64,000 nucleotides of DNA from PRDV01 sp963710865 (lineage in GTDB: Bacteria > Babelota > Babeliae > Babelales > Babelaceae): contig CAVQBR010000002.1 of assembly GCA_963710865.1 (NCBI GenBank), positions 682,001 to 746,000 on the forward strand, given 5' to 3'. Below, one piece after another: positions 1-8,652 of this stretch. Both the position numbers and the translations under genes were made by a program. The notes beneath the pieces were generated by a model. The model saw only the letters and a list, made by a program, of their open reading frames with translations. It was not told the origin of the DNA and made no database searches. Within the stretch, counting starts at the first letter, position 1; every line of letters begins with the position of its first letter.

Positions 1-1476
1 TTTCTTGGTGAGAAGGTATTTTTCATAGTACTGCTTGTCTTCAATCTGTTTCAATGCTGCTTGTGCGTTGGCACGGAGTTTAAACTCAAAGATGAAGATG
101 TGCGTGTCAGTAGTTGCAACCATATCTATGCGTCCCTTATTGGTGAGGACTTCTGAGTTGGCATCTATTGCAAATAAGGTGCAGAGCAATTGAAAGAACT
201 TATGATAGAACTGTTCATTTTTTGAATCGAGAGAATAGGGTATGTGCGCAAAGAGAGATTGCAGGATATTGCAGAATACAGGGATGTTATTATCCGTAAG
301 TGCATGTTTTAGTTGAGAGATGGTCGATTCAATCGTAGATAGATTTGTTTGGGATAGACTGATTAGGAGGTATTTGTTAAATGTATCTTTGACCTCGGCA
401 TTTGGAAAATCGAGCGTATATAATTTAGCTTTTTCGTCATACGCTGAAATCGTAAGATATCCCGTCTGATAGAGTAGAGGGATTGCTGGGATATCTGAAA
501 TTTCAACAGTACCGAGTGCTTCACTGCTGAGTTCTACTGTCTTGAGATTGTCGAGTGAATGATATTGTTTGCGTAACAAAGGGATGAGGAAACTAGGAGT
601 TCCCGTCTCAAGCCAATAATTATGTTGTTCTTTTTGAAACAGGTAATGTGAAACCGAGTATGGATTGTAGACTTTGCTTTCTTTTGCAGAAAAACGATAG
701 CCATTGTACCAGTATCTCATTTCCTGAAGAACATTATCAAATGTCTGATTTCTCTGATGAGCAATGATTTTAATATAGGGAGAAAAAAAGTGTATAATTT
801 CTTCTTCTGTGTATCCAAGAAGCTCGGCAGCAGCCTTATCCATCGTTAGATCATTTAAATTGTTGAGGCCCGAGAACAATGAGGTTTTTGAGAATTTAGT
901 TACCCCCGTCATAAAAATAGCCCGCAGGTAGGCATTACTACTTTTAAGCACGCTGAAAAAGTCTTTAAGAATTTTGCGATTTTCTTCGGCGATAGCTGGA
1001 GTATCCAATGCCCTCAGAATTGGATAATCATACTCATCAATAAGGACAACAACGGGATTGCGCTTTGCTAAATGAGTAACAAGTTCTATAAACATAAACC
1101 CTGGAGATGGTGCCATCGAAACATCTATACCATGGGATTTGGCAATGGTCGCTAGCTTGTAGGAGAGAGTTTTTATTAATGCAGAAGGTGAGGCACTATC
1201 AAGCTCGGAAAAATCGAGGTCTATCACGGGATATTCTTGCCATTCATAATTGCTTGAATCTTCTATCCACAGGCCTTTAAATAGATGTCTATGGCCGAGA
1301 AAAAGAGATTTTAATGTCGATATAAATAGTGATTTACCAAAGCGCCGCGGTCGTGATAGAAAATAGAAACGACCAGTGGTGATCAGCTCATAGATAATCT
1401 CAGTTTTGTCCACATAGACATACCCATCGGTTATCATAGTCTCGAAGCTGCTGATATCGCGGGGTAATTTCTTCAT
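1..1476 (-). CDS. AAA-ATPase-like / PD-(D/E)XK nuclease family protein, 3'-truncated by window edge
   Basis: I translated this on the minus strand; it is open from the ATG at 1474-1476 to the window edge (492 codons), so the C-terminus is missing. The N-terminus has the RPRRFGKS Walker A signature (about residues 42-49) typical of the AAA-ATPase_like family (Pfam PF09820). A Walker B VVVLIDEYD lies at about 142-150. The C-terminal part contains a GRIDMV...FEFKLR pattern (about 448-467) matching the PD-(D/E)XK nuclease domain (PF08011) that usually ends these proteins. The family is abundant in gut Bacteroidetes, Fusobacteria and protist-associated bacteria. Its role is uncertain, with selfish or defence-related functions suggested. 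No strong ribosome binding site precedes the start. Confidence 0.85.
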   Translation of the reverse strand, partial: MKKLPRDISSFETMITDGYVYVDKTEIIYELITTGRFYFLSRPRRFGKSLFISTLKSLFLGHRHLFKGLWIEDSSNYEWQEYPVIDLDFSELDSASPSALIKTLSYKLATIAKSHGIDVSMAPSPGFMFIELVTHLAKRNPVVVLIDEYDYPILRALDTPAIAEENRKILKDFFSVLKSSNAYLRAIFMTGVTKFSKTSLFSGLNNLNDLTMDKAAAELLGYTEEEIIHFFSPYIKIIAHQRNQTFDNVLQEMRYWYNGYRFSAKESKVYNPYSVSHYLFQKEQHNYWLETGTPSFLIPLLRKQYHSLDNLKTVELSSEALGTVEISDIPAIPLLYQTGYLTISAYDEKAKLYTLDFPNAEVKDTFNKYLLISLSQTNLSTIESTISQLKHALTDNNIPVFCNILQSLFAHIPYSLDSKNEQFYHKFFQLLCTLFAIDANSEVLTNKGRIDMVATTDTHIFIFEFKLRANAQAALKQIEDKQYYEKYLLTKK

Positions 1477-2155
1477 CTGGGTCTCGTAAAAATGCGTGGT
1501 CAATAAATCTCTTGATTCAATGATAGCAAAAATGTAGCCGTGTGCCAATTAGCTCTTGTATGGAAGGTGTGACTGAAGTGCTACCGTAAGTTAATTTGAG
1601 CTTATAGTGTATCAATCTTGCTGCTAAGAATTGTTTTTGAAAAGGAATAGCGAAATTTCAACGAGCTTAGAGAGGATCTAATTGCTCTTTCTGGTGCTAT
1701 TGAGAAGTGCAAAAAAATTTTCTGAAGAGTTCGCAAGGATGATGAAAGCAAGTAATTGTTGAAATGAGAACGATGGATTGTGGTTTAGTAGCACTGGGCC
1801 AATAATTAATGCGAGAAGCAGTTTCAAGCAGCGTTAGCAGCTCCTCGTATGAAAAAAACATAGAAAAAAGTTATTATAAAACGAGCTATGGAAAAAATCA
1901 GCTTAGATGAACAAGCCCTTTACATAAAGGAGAGCTCATTAGGCCTTTTCAATATTCTGCAATGATACCCTGTCGAGGTACTTCACTCCCATTAGAAGAA
2001 GCAGATGTTTCATATGTCGAAGCCGAGAAATGAATAAGCATTAGTTTTTCACCTTATTTCTTATGGAAAGTTTGCATTTTTAGCAAGTTTGTGTTTGAAT
2101 TAACTCTAGGTACCGCATAGAGCAGTACAAGTACTTAATTCAAAGTGAGGATATT
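1477..2155. other. gene-poor interval
   Basis: No ORF with a plausible start and ribosome binding site is visible on either strand. The stretch is AT-rich with scattered short open frames. It may contain decayed coding sequence, but I could not match it to a family. Confidence 0.4.
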
Positions 2156-2236
2156 ATGAAGACGATGCTTTGTCAGCTTCAGCTTACTACTGTAGTTAAC
2201 TCCTACCTTCCTCAAAACTCCTGGTATCTTATCTAG
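2156..2236 (+). CDS. short leader ORF (26 codons) of module 1
   Basis: The ATG at 2156 is preceded by a GTGAGGAT ribosome binding site and opens a 26-codon frame ending at 2234-2236. It sits 98 nt before the start of a small exported-protein ORF. The same arrangement (short ORF with a good ribosome binding site, then a hairpin, then a small exported protein) recurs at 2627-3071. That repetition suggests a leader peptide used for regulation, but no function can be read from the peptide itself. Confidence 0.35.
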   Translation: MKTMLCQLQLTTVVNSYLPQNSWYLI

Positions 2237-2265
2237 AATTCATCTATTCGGGCTGAGCCCTCCTT

Positions 2266-2329
2266 GTTTCTCTTTCATTACAAGTTTTTTTATCAATAAT
2301 TTTGATTTCCTGTTTTTTTGAAAGAGAAC
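2266..2329 (+). promoter_or_regulatory. candidate start-sequestering RNA hairpin, module 1
   Basis: GTTTCTCTTTCA at 2266-2277 is complementary, with one bulged base, to TGAAAGAGAAC at 2319-2329. The latter lies immediately before the ATG at 2334 and includes the only purine-rich stretch that could serve as its ribosome binding site. The U-rich loop is about 41 nt. The second module has the same pairing at 2719-2772 with a compensating G-U pair, which argues that the RNA fold is maintained. Inference: translation of the downstream gene is controlled by this fold, perhaps through the upstream short ORF. Confidence 0.4.
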
Positions 2330-2333
2330 TACT

Positions 2334-2558
2334 ATGTTTTGTTTAGAACTATTGTTATTTGTGGAAACTGTACAATCGATGAATAAGACTTTGACCAAGC
2401 CGGATATGCAGCAAGCTGATCGACCTGCTCTACTGCCAGCTCCACTGGTGCCTGTTGGGGGAGTATATCTGTTGAGAAAAGCTCAAAAGAGCTGTCCTTA
2501 TAGCGGCGCCGCGAGTCTTCTTAGCCAGCCAGATGGGGCACTGTGCACAAGATATTAG
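2334..2558 (+). CDS. small putative exported protein, 74 aa, unknown
   Basis: The first 15 residues are hydrophobic (MFCLELLLFVETVQS) and could be a short signal peptide. The rest is Pro- and Leu-rich with two cysteines. I recognise no family. Support for it being real comes mainly from its position. It begins 4 nt after the conserved GAAAGAGAAC element, exactly where the better-supported module 2 gene begins, and it follows a similar short leader ORF. A perfect 10-bp inverted repeat lies 8 nt past its stop codon. It could equally be a decayed copy. Confidence 0.35.
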   Translation: MFCLELLLFVETVQSMNKTLTKPDMQQADRPALLPAPLVPVGGVYLLRKAQKSCPYSGAASLLSQPDGALCTRY

Positions 2559-2566
2559 ACATCTTC

Positions 2567-2603
2567 TGGTGGTACTTCATGTGAGGAATATGGAGTACCA
2601 CCA
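2567..2603 (+). repeat. perfect 10-bp inverted repeat after module 1
   Basis: TGGTGGTACT at 2567-2576 pairs with AGTACCACCA at 2594-2603 across a 17-nt loop. There is no U-tract, so a canonical terminator is unlikely. It separates module 1 from the ribosome binding site of the next leader ORF. Confidence 0.55.
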
Positions 2604-2626
2604 GTGAACTTATTTGAGGAGTTACT

Positions 2627-2710
2627 ATGAAACACACATTCTTGATTCGCTTTGATAGAGCTGCATATTCTGCTCTGTGCATCTACCTTTATACTCCACT
2701 CGGGTCCTAG
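2627..2710 (+). CDS. short leader ORF (27 codons) of module 2
   Basis: The ATG at 2627 follows a strong GAGGAG ribosome binding site (six bases before the start) and opens a 27-codon frame ending with TAG at 2708-2710. The peptide begins MKHTFLIRFD and is moderately hydrophobic. Its stop lies 9 nt before the 5' arm of the hairpin at 2719, so ribosomes on this ORF would overlap and could melt that hairpin. This is the expected geometry for a translational attenuator, but the assignment is inferred. Confidence 0.35.
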   Translation: MKHTFLIRFDRAAYSALCIYLYTPLGS

Positions 2711-2718
2711 TCCGCCCT

Positions 2719-2772
2719 GTTTTCTTTCAATTTTTTTATTGGTATCAGTACTACATTTTTTTGAAAGAGAAC
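2719..2772 (+). promoter_or_regulatory. candidate start-sequestering RNA hairpin, module 2
   Basis: GTTTTCTTTCAA at 2719-2730 pairs along 12 positions (one G-U wobble) with TTGAAAGAGAAC at 2761-2772. The second arm ends two bases before the ATG at 2775. Both arms are flanked by T-runs. It is the counterpart of the 2266-2329 element. Confidence 0.45.
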
Positions 2773-2774
2773 TT

Positions 2775-3071
2775 ATGTTACTTAAGACAATTATGATAAT
2801 CCTAAGTTTGAGCGGTTTCATGCAAGCAATGCACGAACGATTGCTCGAGGAACAACAGGTGGCTGTTGTGGTGTGTAGCATCTGCAGCAAACCACTCTTA
2901 GAAGATCTGGATGTAAGTGGGCGGGCAATGCATCGAGAGTGTGCTCAGGAAAACCCAATGGTTCCCTGTCCACTTGGGCGCCTGGCTAAGCAAGCCGAAA
3001 AGCGAGCTCGCCTTTGGAATTCAGATATTTCGATGTGGCTCTTTCTGAGCCATGCCAGTTATGGGGACTAA
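2775..3071 (+). CDS. small exported protein with a Cys/His zinc-binding-like motif, 98 aa
   Basis: I chose the ATG at 2775 rather than the upstream in-frame start at 2652. It yields a clean signal peptide (MLLKTIMIILSLSGFMQA) and sits right after the conserved GAAAGAGAAC element. The mature part has CSIC (two cysteines spaced by two), then HREC about 18 residues later, then another Cys, followed by a basic segment (KQAEKRARLW). This C-x2-C...H-x3-C layout resembles a treble-clef or RING-like zinc knuckle, but I cannot assign a family. A hairpin terminator follows 4 nt after the stop. Function is unknown. Confidence 0.6.
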   Translation: MLLKTIMIILSLSGFMQAMHERLLEEQQVAVVVCSICSKPLLEDLDVSGRAMHRECAQENPMVPCPLGRLAKQAEKRARLWNSDISMWLFLSHASYGD

Positions 3072-3075
3072 TGGG

Positions 3076-3098
3076 TCGGGCACTGTAATGGTGCCCGA
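3076..3098 (+). terminator. intrinsic terminator-like hairpin
   Basis: TCGGGCAC at 3076-3083 and GTGCCCGA at 3091-3098 form a perfect 8-bp stem with a 7-nt loop, followed by a T-rich but interrupted tract. It ends the small exported-protein unit before orn. Confidence 0.65.
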
Positions 3099-3155
3099 AC
3101 TATATCTTTATCGTATCTTTTGCTAAGCTGGTGGTCAGTTTAAAAGAGGAATGCT

Positions 3156-3710
3156 ATGGATCGTTATAAAAGTGCACTTGTCTGGATAGATCTTGAGATG
3201 ACGGGACTCAATCCAGAGCATGATACTATTTTGGAGATAGCTACGGTAGTAACTACCAACAATCTCGAGATGATTGCTCAGGGGCCTTCATTTGTTATTC
3301 ATCAACCAGATGAGCTTCTTGCTCAGATGGATAGCTGGAACCAAGAGCATCATACTAAATCTGGTTTGGTAAAAGCGGTTCGAGAGTCAACGGTTTCACT
3401 GAAAGATGCCGAAAAAGCTACTCTTGCCTTTTTACAGAAGCATGCTCACAAAAACTTTTCACCGTTATGCGGTAATTCTGTATGGCAGGATCGCATCTTT
3501 TTAAAGAAGCATATGCCGAGTATCAATGAGTTTTTAAACTATCGTATTATAGATGTCAGCTCAATTAAAGAGGTCATTAAGCGTTGGTATCCCGAAAGTC
3601 CGTATGAGCACTTTGTGAAGGTCGAAAATCATCGAGCTCTTGAAGATATTCTTCAGTCAGTAGAAGAGTTGAAGCACTATCGTACCTATTTCTTCACTGG
3701 GCAGGTATGA
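3156..3710 (+). CDS. orn: oligoribonuclease (DEDDh 3'-5' exoribonuclease)
   Basis: Orn degrades 2-5 nt RNA fragments and pGpG to mononucleotides in the cytoplasm. The 184-aa length is normal for the family. All DEDDh catalytic residues are present: D12 and E14 in VWIDLEMTGL, D112 in WQDRIFL, and H159 and D164 in NHRALEDI. The start is preceded by AGAGGA. The stop codon overlaps the start of the next gene (ATGA at 3707-3710), so the two are probably translationally coupled, although no functional link to a transporter is known. Confidence 0.95.
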   Translation: MDRYKSALVWIDLEMTGLNPEHDTILEIATVVTTNNLEMIAQGPSFVIHQPDELLAQMDSWNQEHHTKSGLVKAVRESTVSLKDAEKATLAFLQKHAHKNFSPLCGNSVWQDRIFLKKHMPSINEFLNYRIIDVSSIKEVIKRWYPESPYEHFVKVENHRALEDILQSVEELKHYRTYFFTGQV

Positions 3711-4657
3711 TTCTTGTCCTCGTAGCATTTGGGTTATTAGCAAGCGCGATTTCGACCAACAAAATTATTCTCTATTCGCTTGCTCCCGAGTTTCTCGTTG
3801 CGATACGCATGACCCTAGCAGCTCTTATTTTATGGTTCTATTCATTAATTCATACTAGACATGCATTGCAATGGGGCCGTATACGCAGTTATTTTTCTTT
3901 GTTAGTACTTACAGCTCTGTTTACAACCTTCTTTCCTTCTAATTTAAAAGCGTATGCATTGGCTCACATGCCATCATCGAAGATGGCCTTCTTTGGCACT
4001 CTTGACCCCTTTGTTACCGCACTCTATTCTTATGCAATGCACAAAGAGCGTTTAACTGCTCGAAAATGGATCGGTATGATACTTGGGTTTGTGGGAATGC
4101 TGATCCTTATTGTTAAGACAACACCTTTAGATGAACAATTCAAAGCATTTTCTGTGGTATCCTATCCTGAACTAGCGGCATTTTGGGCGATTGTGCTCAG
4201 CAGGTTTGGGTGGATTAATGCTCAACAGCTTTTAAAGAAAGATCTTTTTAGTCCTATTCAAATGAATATTATTTTGATGGCTCTGGGAGGAATCGTCTCC
4301 CTTGGTGCAGCAGTAATGAGGCATCAGATGACCATTGTATCTCTTTCTCAGGCACCGCTTACCGTGTTACAGTCTTTTCCGCTCAATCTTGTGGGGGCGG
4401 ATATGCAACTTATTATTTTTCTTTTGTATACTATTATCGTAGGCAATGTGTTTGGCTATACTCTATATGCAACGGTGCTTAAGCGGTATAGTGGGACGTT
4501 TATAGCATTGACAGGCTTTTCAATACCGATTTTTGTGCATATTTTTGGGTGGCTTTTTCTTAATGAGCAGCTTTCCTTTACGTTTTTTGTCTCTTGTCTT
4601 ATTACCTTTGCAGGCTTGTTAGTATTCTTTTATGATGAGAAAAAAGGACCGAGGTAA
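3707..4657 (+). CDS. DMT-superfamily (EamA-type) transporter
   Basis: This 316-aa inner-membrane protein has about ten hydrophobic segments arranged as two EamA-like halves. The typical small-residue helix motifs are visible, for example WIGMILGFVGMLIL ending the first half and FTFFVSCLITFAGLLVFFY at the C-terminus. Drug/metabolite transporters of this family export or import amino acids, nucleosides or other metabolites, and the substrate cannot be told from sequence. In intracellular bacteria, EamA proteins often move S-adenosylmethionine or amino acids. It overlaps orn by 4 nt. Confidence 0.85.
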   Translation: MILVLVAFGLLASAISTNKIILYSLAPEFLVAIRMTLAALILWFYSLIHTRHALQWGRIRSYFSLLVLTALFTTFFPSNLKAYALAHMPSSKMAFFGTLDPFVTALYSYAMHKERLTARKWIGMILGFVGMLILIVKTTPLDEQFKAFSVVSYPELAAFWAIVLSRFGWINAQQLLKKDLFSPIQMNIILMALGGIVSLGAAVMRHQMTIVSLSQAPLTVLQSFPLNLVGADMQLIIFLLYTIIVGNVFGYTLYATVLKRYSGTFIALTGFSIPIFVHIFGWLFLNEQLSFTFFVSCLITFAGLLVFFYDEKKGPR

Positions 4658-4712
4658 TTCTTTACACCACCCATGAAGTTCCCTTACACTGAATAAGTAA
4701 GGAGTACTGGTG

Positions 4713-5402
4713 ATGAAAAAATTAATAGTCTTTGTCTGTTTAGGTATGAGTCTTCATGGGGAACGAGCTTCTAAGGGAGCTCTCATCGAAGCTTTGTTTA
4801 TACTGCAAAATAAATATTCAGAGACTCAATCATATGTGCGAGAGCTTAAAAAGTCACTTACCGAATCATGTCTTGCGGCAAGCAATCAAGATTTTGCTGA
4901 GAAAAAAACCGCTGAAGCTACCCTTGGCTTGTATCATAGTCATCTTCAATGTATCATCTATCCTGACTTAATTAAAGAATTAGAAGAGCTGCAAGCAAGA
5001 GTTCTGAAGGATATAGACTGTCTTTCTGCCGAGAATCCTCAGCTTTCGTTTGCGAAGATGAGAGAAAAAGTTGATTTTGCCTTTCTTCTTAAAGATAAGG
5101 TGTCAGTTGTTTCTCGTTTCCTCGCTCTTATTTTTGATATTGATAAAAAGGAATGCGAGCTCGAGCGCAAACGAGCTGAGCTGAAAAGTAAGCAGAAGCG
5201 CACCGATGAAACTGCAGCTCAACGCAAAAGTGCTTTGAGGCTTTCAAAGCAGGTCCAAATGCTCCAAAAATCAATTAGCTATGATAAAAAGAGGGTTCGC
5301 TCTCTACGCTCAACTATCCGTAAAATCGATAAAGAGTTATATCCTGGAAAGGAACGTAATGATCGACTCTTTCTCGATAAAGTGACCTGCTTTAAGAGCT
5401 AG
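4713..5402 (+). CDS. exported coiled-coil protein, unknown function
   Basis: The open frame begins with GTG at 4710, but ATG at 4713 is better placed eight bases after AAGGAG, giving 229 aa. A short hydrophobic N-terminus (MKKLIVFVCLGMSLHG) looks like a signal peptide. The rest is charged and helical, with a long Lys/Arg/Glu-rich coiled coil over about residues 145-215. No conserved enzymatic motif is visible. It could be a periplasmic or secreted structural protein. Confidence 0.7.
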   Translation: MKKLIVFVCLGMSLHGERASKGALIEALFILQNKYSETQSYVRELKKSLTESCLAASNQDFAEKKTAEATLGLYHSHLQCIIYPDLIKELEELQARVLKDIDCLSAENPQLSFAKMREKVDFAFLLKDKVSVVSRFLALIFDIDKKECELERKRAELKSKQKRTDETAAQRKSALRLSKQVQMLQKSISYDKKRVRSLRSTIRKIDKELYPGKERNDRLFLDKVTCFKS

Positions 5403-5445
5403 TTTCCTTCGAATTCTTTGCTATACTTATGAGTGAGGTCTTCAT

Positions 5446-5877
5446 ATGTCTGAATTTCTGGTACTTCCCTATGTCCTTGGTATGCTCATTAAAGATGGCA
5501 AAGTACTGCTTTTACGACGTTCTCATACAGGATTTGGCGATGGGATGTATGCACTCCCTGGAGGGAAGATTGATGACAATGAGTCTCCCGTCCAAGCGAT
5601 AGTGCGTGAACTTGCTGAAGAAATTGGTATTGCTATTTCTTGTGAGAATGTGGAATTAGGAACCATCTTTTATTTTCAGGGTTCGACTCGTGAGTGTGTC
5701 GCTTTTGTCTTTAAAATTACTGCGTGGGAAGGTGAACCATACAATAAAGAACCCCAGAAGCATGATCACTGTGCATGGTTTTCGTTATCTGCCCTGCCTG
5801 ATACAGTGCTGCCTCGGCACGTGAAGATGGTGCATAATGTCAGAGCTGGTATTTGCTATGCGGATGAGGGATTTTAA
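5446..5877 (+). CDS. Nudix hydrolase
   Basis: This 143-aa protein carries a complete Nudix box, GX5EX7REUXEEXGU, at about residues 40-62 (G40, E46, R54, E55, E58, E59, G61). These enzymes hydrolyse nucleoside diphosphates linked to another moiety, and many clean up oxidised nucleotides. The exact substrate is not determinable. Its 3' end overlaps by 4 bp the 3' end of the convergent priA gene (5874-5877). Confidence 0.93.
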   Translation: MSEFLVLPYVLGMLIKDGKVLLLRRSHTGFGDGMYALPGGKIDDNESPVQAIVRELAEEIGIAISCENVELGTIFYFQGSTRECVAFVFKITAWEGEPYNKEPQKHDHCAWFSLSALPDTVLPRHVKMVHNVRAGICYADEGF

Positions 5878-7835
5878 GAAAGTGGGTTGGGGGTAAATGC
5901 AATGAAGCTTTTAAATGATCCCCTCTTAAGAGAAGCATAGGCAGCCAAAATCTCTTGCATTGTCACTGCCTTAAGATAAATCTTTCTACTCCAGATATTT
6001 TTAATTTTTTGAACGGGTGGTTCGCTTGGACCAAGGAGAACCATCTTTCTTTGATGCGTCTCGATAAAAGATTTGATTTCTTGGGCCACACGTGCAGCCT
6101 CTTTGATAACGATCTCTTCATCTTCATGCTTCAATTCTATTTCTGCAAAACGGACACAAGGTGGATAGTTTACGAGGCGTCTATTTTTTAATTCTGAGTG
6201 ATAAAACTGAGGATACTGTTGTTCGGTAATAAACTGAAAGAGCGGATGGTTAATCATTGTCTGAACAATAACCATGCTATCTGCCGACTGTCGCCCTGCA
6301 CGCCCAGAAACTTGAATGAGTTGCTGGAGCGTTACTTCTGCTGCGTTATAAAAGGGAATGCTCAAATTAATATCGGCCCATAAAATACCAACGAGTGTAA
6401 CTTTTGGAAAATGATAGCCCTTAGTGATTGTCTGAGTTCCGACAAGGATATCGATCTTACCTTCTTCAAATGCTTTGAGTGTTTGCGTCCATTGTTTTTT
6501 ATTGACCGTTGTATCAAGATCTGCTCGGGCAATCGAGGCATGAGGAAACATTTTTTCAAGAAGGCTGACAACCTGTTGAGTTCCTATCCCTTTTTTGAGA
6601 AAAGTGCCTGCTGTGCACTGGATACAAGTTTCGGGCAGGGGAAGAGTGAATGAGCAGTAATGGCAGAGTAATTTATTGTCGTTATGAAGTGTGAGGCTTA
6701 CTGAGCATTGAATGCATTGGGGAATCGAGCCACATGATTTGCATTGAATGAAGAAGCTGAATCCGCGCCGATTGAGAAAGATAATAGTCTGTTCTTTTTT
6801 AGCAAGCTGATTTTTTATTCCTTCTTCAAGCTCCTTGCTAAACCAAAAATAGCGACGCTGTTTTTGCTCGGTGAGTTTGATCACGCGAACGGTCGGAAAT
6901 GCTCCCGAAAATCGTTTTGTTAATGAAAAAGAATGCCATCCTCGATGCTCCACATTATACAATGATGAGATTGAAGGAGTTGCTGAACCTGCTACGAGAG
7001 GAATCGCAGAAAGTTGAGCGCGCAGTAAGGCAGCTTCCTTTGTATTTACACGAGGATGTTTTTTTTCTTGAAATCCAACATCATGCTCTTCATCGATAAG
7101 AATTAGTCCGAGCTTTGGAATTGGTAACAGTATCGGTAAGTGAACACCGATAATAAGAGCAGACTTATTGTTAAGGAGATGCTGCCAAAGTGCTTTCTTT
7201 TCCGTGATACTCGTAGCTGAATGAAAGCTAAAAATAGGTATATGAGCAGGGAGCTGACTTTTGAGTATACGAGTAAATTGGACTGCAAGGGATACCTCTG
7301 GTACTAAGAAAAGCGTACTTTTATCAAGCGATGCAGCTTCTATAATCAGTTTTTTATAGACTTCAGTTTTACCCGAGCCAGTTACCCCCTGAAGAAGTGC
7401 AGGAAAATATACCCCCTCCTTCAGTGGAGGTATGAGAGCATCTACCACTTTCTGTTGTTCATCGGTGAGCTGCGTTGTAGGTCGGTCTGACAAAGAAACT
7501 TCTGGGACGGCTGTTTCAAGCTCTTTTTCTCGTAAGAAATGACGGATACGGTAGAAGAAATGGCTTGGTTCAAGTGCATAATAGTCGCTTAGCTTAGCGA
7601 TATAAGCTGTATACAGAGGGTCGGTCGGAAAGAGATCTTTTGAGAGTGCTTCACGAATAATGAAATCGACAGGGCCCGTTTCAGCAAATACTTCCTCGAT
7701 GATTCCTACTTCCTTTCTTTTTTGCAAGGGAACTTCAACGATGGTACCCACCAGATTGTCGCCGATCCAGCTTTCTGGGATAGCATAGGTAAGTGGTTCT
7801 TTTAATCCAGAAAAGAGCTTAACGCGTATATACAT
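5874..7835 (-). CDS. priA: primosomal replication-restart helicase PriA
   Basis: PriA recognises stalled forks and reloads the replisome. The 653-aa protein is shorter than the roughly 730 aa of E. coli PriA, but the core is complete. Walker A GVTGSGKT is at 150-157 and the DEEH box at about 248-251. The two zinc knuckles are present as CKSC, CIQC, CHYC and CIQC between about residues 364 and 406. Helicase C-terminal motifs are visible (GTQTITKGYHFPKV and QVSGRAGR). The start codon lies one base from the stop of the upstream MazG-like gene, so the two form an operon. Confidence 0.95.
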   Translation of the reverse strand: MYIRVKLFSGLKEPLTYAIPESWIGDNLVGTIVEVPLQKRKEVGIIEEVFAETGPVDFIIREALSKDLFPTDPLYTAYIAKLSDYYALEPSHFFYRIRHFLREKELETAVPEVSLSDRPTTQLTDEQQKVVDALIPPLKEGVYFPALLQGVTGSGKTEVYKKLIIEAASLDKSTLFLVPEVSLAVQFTRILKSQLPAHIPIFSFHSATSITEKKALWQHLLNNKSALIIGVHLPILLPIPKLGLILIDEEHDVGFQEKKHPRVNTKEAALLRAQLSAIPLVAGSATPSISSLYNVEHRGWHSFSLTKRFSGAFPTVRVIKLTEQKQRRYFWFSKELEEGIKNQLAKKEQTIIFLNRRGFSFFIQCKSCGSIPQCIQCSVSLTLHNDNKLLCHYCSFTLPLPETCIQCTAGTFLKKGIGTQQVVSLLEKMFPHASIARADLDTTVNKKQWTQTLKAFEEGKIDILVGTQTITKGYHFPKVTLVGILWADINLSIPFYNAAEVTLQQLIQVSGRAGRQSADSMVIVQTMINHPLFQFITEQQYPQFYHSELKNRRLVNYPPCVRFAEIELKHEDEEIVIKEAARVAQEIKSFIETHQRKMVLLGPSEPPVQKIKNIWSRKIYLKAVTMQEILAAYASLKRGSFKSFIAFTPNPLS

Positions 7836-7836
7836 G

Positions 7837-8196
7837 CTATAACTGGGTATATTTGGTAGATCTGCCCCTGGCTTTTTCTACTGGATACTTTGCGCTATTA
7901 AGAGCCATTTTTGCTTCGATAGCTTGTGATAAATCAATATTGTAGCGTGTACAGAGTCCTAATAAAAGCAGTGCTATATCGGCAACCTCATGTTCAACAT
8001 CTTGTCTGCGTAGTTCAAGCTCCTTAATAGATTCCTGATTGCCTGTCCACATGAAGAGCTCCATCAGCTCAGCTGCTTCAGCAGTAATTGCCATCGACAG
8101 AGACTTTGGTGTGTGAAACTGCTGCCATTCGCGGTCTTCGACAAAGCGCGAGAACATATCCTTAACCGATTGTATGGTGGTAGTTTTATCTGACAT
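7837..8196 (-). CDS. MazG-like nucleotide pyrophosphohydrolase (dCTPase/RS21-C6 type)
   Basis: The 119-aa product carries the all-alpha NTP pyrophosphatase metal-binding pattern EXXE...EXXD: E40 and E43 (EAAELMELFMW) and E70 and D73 (EVADIALLLL). The C-terminal K...N..KYPVEKARGR is characteristic of the RS21-C6/dCTP pyrophosphatase branch. It probably hydrolyses (d)NTPs, possibly modified dCTP, to monophosphate, sanitising the nucleotide pool. AAGGAACAACTC precedes the start. It is directly upstream of priA, and cotranscription fits a shared replication role. Confidence 0.88.
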   Translation of the reverse strand: MSDKTTTIQSVKDMFSRFVEDREWQQFHTPKSLSMAITAEAAELMELFMWTGNQESIKELELRRQDVEHEVADIALLLLGLCTRYNIDLSQAIEAKMALNSAKYPVEKARGRSTKYTQL

Positions 8197-8229
8197 GAGT
8201 TGTTCCTTTGGTAAAAAGCTCCTTCAGTT

Positions 8230-8652
8230 TAGCATGTAAGGTAAGGTAATTCAAAAGCAGTAGTAGAGAAAATAAAAAGAGCTTAGACGGTACTCAAAAT
8301 TCTTAGGCTACATCAAGAACTGTAGGGCAGGGGGTAGACTGCTATGGGTTTTCACGAGCAGTCCTAAGAGGCTGAGAAAAAGGTTTGGTATCATGAAATA
8401 GCTCTTAGACTCAAGCTAGCATAAAAGAGTAGTGCGAACTTTTATCTGCTAACATGACAAGAAGCAGAGAATGAGCTATACAGTTTTTAGGCACATTCAC
8501 CTGAATAATGGCTATAGATAAAACTTATGAGGACCGCTTAGAGGGCAAATTAAACAAGGAGTGGAAAATTTAAAGCAAAAAGATGTCTTTTGCAAATTAA
8601 ACGTCTACAATCCTTGTAGCAATGGGTAATAGTCGATGTATATAGCTGCCAG
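8230..8652. other. gene-free interval with relic of a peptide-gene 3' end
   Basis: 8236-8283 resembles 10118-10163 (shared AATTCAAAAGCAGTA and AAAATAAAAAGAGCTTAGA), which is the downstream and terminator region of the minus-strand peptide gene at 10206-10349. No peptide ORF remains here. This suggests an older, decayed copy of the same module preceded the array. Nothing else is recognisable. Confidence 0.4.
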
